Of a stretch of 17,295 nucleotides of DNA, positions 14,814 to 17,295 are shown piece after piece. The notes beneath the pieces are model-generated. The model was not told where the DNA came from and searched no databases. It saw nothing but the letters and a program-made list of their open reading frames with translations. Within the stretch, counting starts at the first letter, position 1; every line of letters starts with the position of its first letter. Location: contig DAIUFH010000045.1 in NCBI GenBank assembly GCA_036844705.1, positions 1 through 17,295 of the forward strand. Reading direction: 5' to 3'. This stretch comes from DAIUFH01 sp036844705. GTDB lineage: Bacteria > Bacillota > Clostridia > Tissierellales > Tissierellaceae. Position numbers and translations under genes: made by a program.

Positions 14814-15874
14814 TGCGTGAGAAAATAGGCAATATTTATAACAATATTGGTCTTCCAAGAATTATCATAACAAGCTTTTTCATATTTCTTCTTGTGATAT
14901 CAGTACCATTAGGATTAAATATACTAAATCTTCTGGGAGATTCCATTAGAAGATGGGCAATGTATGGTATTTTAGTTCTTGCTATGGTTCCTGCAGTACA
15001 ATGTGGTATAGGGCTAAATTTTGGCATTTCCTTGGGAATAGTCGCAGGGCTTCTTGGAGCTACACTATCAATTGAACTGGGAATATCAAATCCTTGGTTA
15101 GGTATGCTATTTGCATCAGCGGTAGGGATTTTATTAGGTGGACTTTTAGGTGTTTTTTACGGATTTATGTTGAATAAATTAAAAGGGTCTGAAATGACTG
15201 TGTCTACATATGTAGGTTTCTCCGTAATAGCATTTATGAATATGATATGGCTGGCTCTGCCGTTTAAAAATGGAAATCTAGTATGGCCTATCTCAGAGCA
15301 AGGAATGAGAAATACCATAAGTCTTGAAGGAAGCTTTGGGCTAATACTAAATAAGCTTTGGTCATTTAGCATAGGCAATCCGGCAACTGGATTATTTGTA
15401 CCTACGGGATTGATATTGTTCTTTCTTGCAGTATGTTTTATTGTATATTTATTTATGAGAAGCAAGGTCGGCATGGCAATGAGTGCTGCAGGAGAGAATC
15501 CTGAATTTACACGGGCTTCTGGAATAAATGTAGATAAGATGAGAATTATAGGGACTGCTGTATCTACAGCGTTGGCAGCTTTAGGAATTATAACATATGC
15601 ACAAAGCTATGGTTTTCTTCAGTTGTACAATGCACCATTGATGATGGGGTTTCACTCTGTAGCAGCAGTACTTATTGGTGGAGCTAGTGTTGGCAGAGCA
15701 AAGATATCTCATGTGATATTGGGAGCTTTCTTGTTCCAGGGGATATTGACTGTTGCACTTCCAGTAGCTAACAAAATCCTTCCAGAGGGAAACCTCTCTG
15801 ATGTATTAAGATTAATTATATCCAACGGCATCATTCTATATGCCCTTTCTAAGACAAAGGGAGGTAATAAATAA
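14813..15874 (+). CDS. sugar/nucleoside-type ABC importer permease 1
   Basis: First channel subunit of the importer, 353 aa, with about nine to ten hydrophobic segments and no signal peptide. It belongs to the BPD_transp_2 family. Visible features are GIGLNFGISLGIVAG (65-79), the cytoplasmic NKLKGSEM (121-128), the loop RSKVGMAMSAAGENPEFTRA (216-235) likely to contact the ATPase, and VLIGGASVGRA (286-296). The same landmarks (GLNFGI, KxKGSEM, hGGASV) occur in permease 2, so the two are diverged paralogues that would form a heterodimer. ATG overlaps the stop of the ATPase gene by one base (TAATG), implying translational coupling; its own stop overlaps the next ATG in the same way. Confidence 0.88.
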   Translation: MREKIGNIYNNIGLPRIIITSFFIFLLVISVPLGLNILNLLGDSIRRWAMYGILVLAMVPAVQCGIGLNFGISLGIVAGLLGATLSIELGISNPWLGMLFASAVGILLGGLLGVFYGFMLNKLKGSEMTVSTYVGFSVIAFMNMIWLALPFKNGNLVWPISEQGMRNTISLEGSFGLILNKLWSFSIGNPATGLFVPTGLILFFLAVCFIVYLFMRSKVGMAMSAAGENPEFTRASGINVDKMRIIGTAVSTALAALGIITYAQSYGFLQLYNAPLMMGFHSVAAVLIGGASVGRAKISHVILGAFLFQGILTVALPVANKILPEGNLSDVLRLIISNGIILYALSKTKGGNK

Positions 15875-17295
15875 TGAAGGATAATATTGTTAACTTTATA
15901 AGTGAAAACAAAGTAGTAGTACTATTCGTTGCACTGTGTATAGGAGCCATCTATGTATCTGGTAACCCGCTAACCTTTGTTGCTGGAGAATTATTTACAC
16001 GTTTTGGTAGAAATGGATTTATGGTATTGGCCCTATTGATACCTGTATTAGCCGGAATGGGATTAAACTTTGGAATCACTATAGGAGCTATAGCTGCGCA
16101 AATAGCTGTGTTCTGGATAATATACTGGGGCTTTGAAGGTATTCAGGGATTTTTATTAAGTGTATTGATGTCAACTCCAATAGCATTGCTATTTGGGTAT
16201 CTAGTTGGTAAGTTATTTAATAAAATGAAGGGCTCAGAGATGATTGCAGGTATGGTTTTGGGGTATTTCGCAGATGGTCTTTATCAACTTTTCTTTCTAT
16301 ATGTAATAGGAGGAATCATACCTGTATATAGTGATAGACTGATAATACCAGGTGGTATAGGTGTTAAAAATACCATAGACCTTACAGGAAATTTAAAATA
16401 TTCACTTGATACTGTGTCTATGTTACAGCTAGTAGAAATATTTTTCTATATAGCAGTAGCAGTACTTATATTTAAGATGGTATTTAATAAGGTAAAGAAA
16501 ACAAATTCTTCAATTGCTAAGGATTTAATCATTTTAGGCATAGCTATTGTTGTTTATGTATTAACATTTATACCAGCAATAGAAGCTTTCCTTGCTTCTG
16601 ATAGATTGTTACTTCTTTATGCTGTTACAATAGGACTGGTATTTATGGTTTTATTACAGATATGGAGAATTGTTAATAACAAGGTAATAAAGAAGGATAA
16701 TGAATATTCAATAAAGAAGCCTATTGCTTTGATTATAGTTGCGGGTATATTATATGCTATGACGTATATAAAACCAATAGAGGTAATACTGATGTATGTA
16801 AATATTCCTGTAACTACTTATCTTTGCATAGTTGGTATCTGTTTCTTCAACAATATGTTGCTAAGAACAAGACTTGGTCAAAACATGAGAACAGTAGGTC
16901 AGAGTAGAGTAGTGGCAAATGCTGCAGGGCTAGATGTAGACCGTATACGTATTATCGCAATGGTGTTGTCTACGGTACTGGCTTGCTGGGGTCAGTTAAT
17001 TTATCTTCAAAATATAGGAACCTTCGCAACATATGGTGCCCATACCCAGGTTGGTCTTTTCGCAATAGCGGCACTGTTAGTCGGTGGAGCTTCAGTTAAG
17101 AAGGCAACCAACAAGCAGGCTATAATAGGTATTATACTATTCCATACATTGTTTACAGTAGCTCCTCAGGCGGGAAAACAGCTATTTAACAACGCACAGC
17201 TTGGAGAATACTTCAGAGTATTCGTAGCTTATGGAGTAATCGCAGTATCTCTTGCAATGCATGCATGGAAAACAAATATAAAGCCTTCGGTAAAA
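15874..17295 (+). CDS. sugar/nucleoside-type ABC importer permease 2 (3' end outside window)
   Basis: Second channel subunit, open for 474 codons to the last base, so its stop is outside the window. Landmarks shared with permease 1: MGLNFGITIGAIAAQ (62-76), MKGSEM (118-123), RTRLGQNMRTVGQSR (331-345), LLVGGASVKKA (401-411). Between KGSEM and the RTRLG loop it has about 119 more residues than permease 1. The extra part (roughly 185-305) holds about four hydrophobic segments (183-206, 217-237, 246-265, 282-300). The sequence near the window edge (MHAWKTNIKPSVK) is polar and looks like a C-terminal tail, so few residues are probably missing. GAGGTAATAAATA before the ATG is the ribosome site, inside the end of the permease 1 gene. 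Confidence 0.88.
   Translation, partial: MKDNIVNFISENKVVVLFVALCIGAIYVSGNPLTFVAGELFTRFGRNGFMVLALLIPVLAGMGLNFGITIGAIAAQIAVFWIIYWGFEGIQGFLLSVLMSTPIALLFGYLVGKLFNKMKGSEMIAGMVLGYFADGLYQLFFLYVIGGIIPVYSDRLIIPGGIGVKNTIDLTGNLKYSLDTVSMLQLVEIFFYIAVAVLIFKMVFNKVKKTNSSIAKDLIILGIAIVVYVLTFIPAIEAFLASDRLLLLYAVTIGLVFMVLLQIWRIVNNKVIKKDNEYSIKKPIALIIVAGILYAMTYIKPIEVILMYVNIPVTTYLCIVGICFFNNMLLRTRLGQNMRTVGQSRVVANAAGLDVDRIRIIAMVLSTVLACWGQLIYLQNIGTFATYGAHTQVGLFAIAALLVGGASVKKATNKQAIIGIILFHTLFTVAPQAGKQLFNNAQLGEYFRVFVAYGVIAVSLAMHAWKTNIKPSVK

Overview
The window reads as ordinary chromosomal DNA from a low-G+C, endospore-forming-type Firmicute, most likely a Clostridia or Tissierellia anaerobe. The reasons are A+T-rich third codon positions, strong GGAGG ribosome sites, sigma-A-like promoters, and several small proteins of kinds common in Clostridia. 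All supported genes are on the + strand. There are no rRNA or tRNA genes, CRISPR arrays, transposases or phage structural genes.

Region 1 (about 1-7868) is a catabolic transport locus. Four genes encode an Opp/Dpp/Ni-type ABC importer (two permeases, then two ATPases). They are followed closely by a creatininase-family amidohydrolase, an RraA/HMG-aldolase-like protein and an M20 amidohydrolase. After a 195-base gap comes a C45 (penicillin-acyltransferase-like) Ntn hydrolase. No substrate-binding protein is visible for this importer; it probably lies upstream of base 1. Three of the four enzymes belong to families that break C-N amide bonds, so the locus looks like uptake and dismantling of an acylated or cyclic amide or short peptide derivative. 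The actual substrate cannot be read from the sequence. A strong intrinsic terminator at 7915-7962 closes this region.

Region 2 (about 7990-11656) holds six small to medium genes, mostly membrane-related. They are a 94-aa protein of unknown function, a two-helix membrane protein with a C-terminal zinc ribbon, a three-helix holin-like protein, a 53-aa protein possibly related to sporulation protein Cse60, a LiaF-like membrane protein, and an M48 (Ste24/CAAX-type) membrane protease. Terminators or hairpins separate several of them, so this is a string of short transcription units, not one operon.

Region 3 (about 11681-17295, running off the end) is a second, unrelated ABC importer of the simple-sugar/nucleoside (RbsABC/BMP-like) architecture. 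It has a sigma-A promoter, a lipoprotein binding protein resembling DUF3798 proteins, a structured 206-base spacer with at least three stem-loops, a fused double ATPase, and two permeases joined by one-base TAATG overlaps. The ATPase has one consensus and one degenerate nucleotide site. The second permease is about 120 residues longer than its partner because of a central hydrophobic insertion. The substrate is unknown.

The best candidates for something undescribed are the importer-plus-amidohydrolase pathway of region 1, and the binding protein, structured spacer and asymmetric transporter of region 3.
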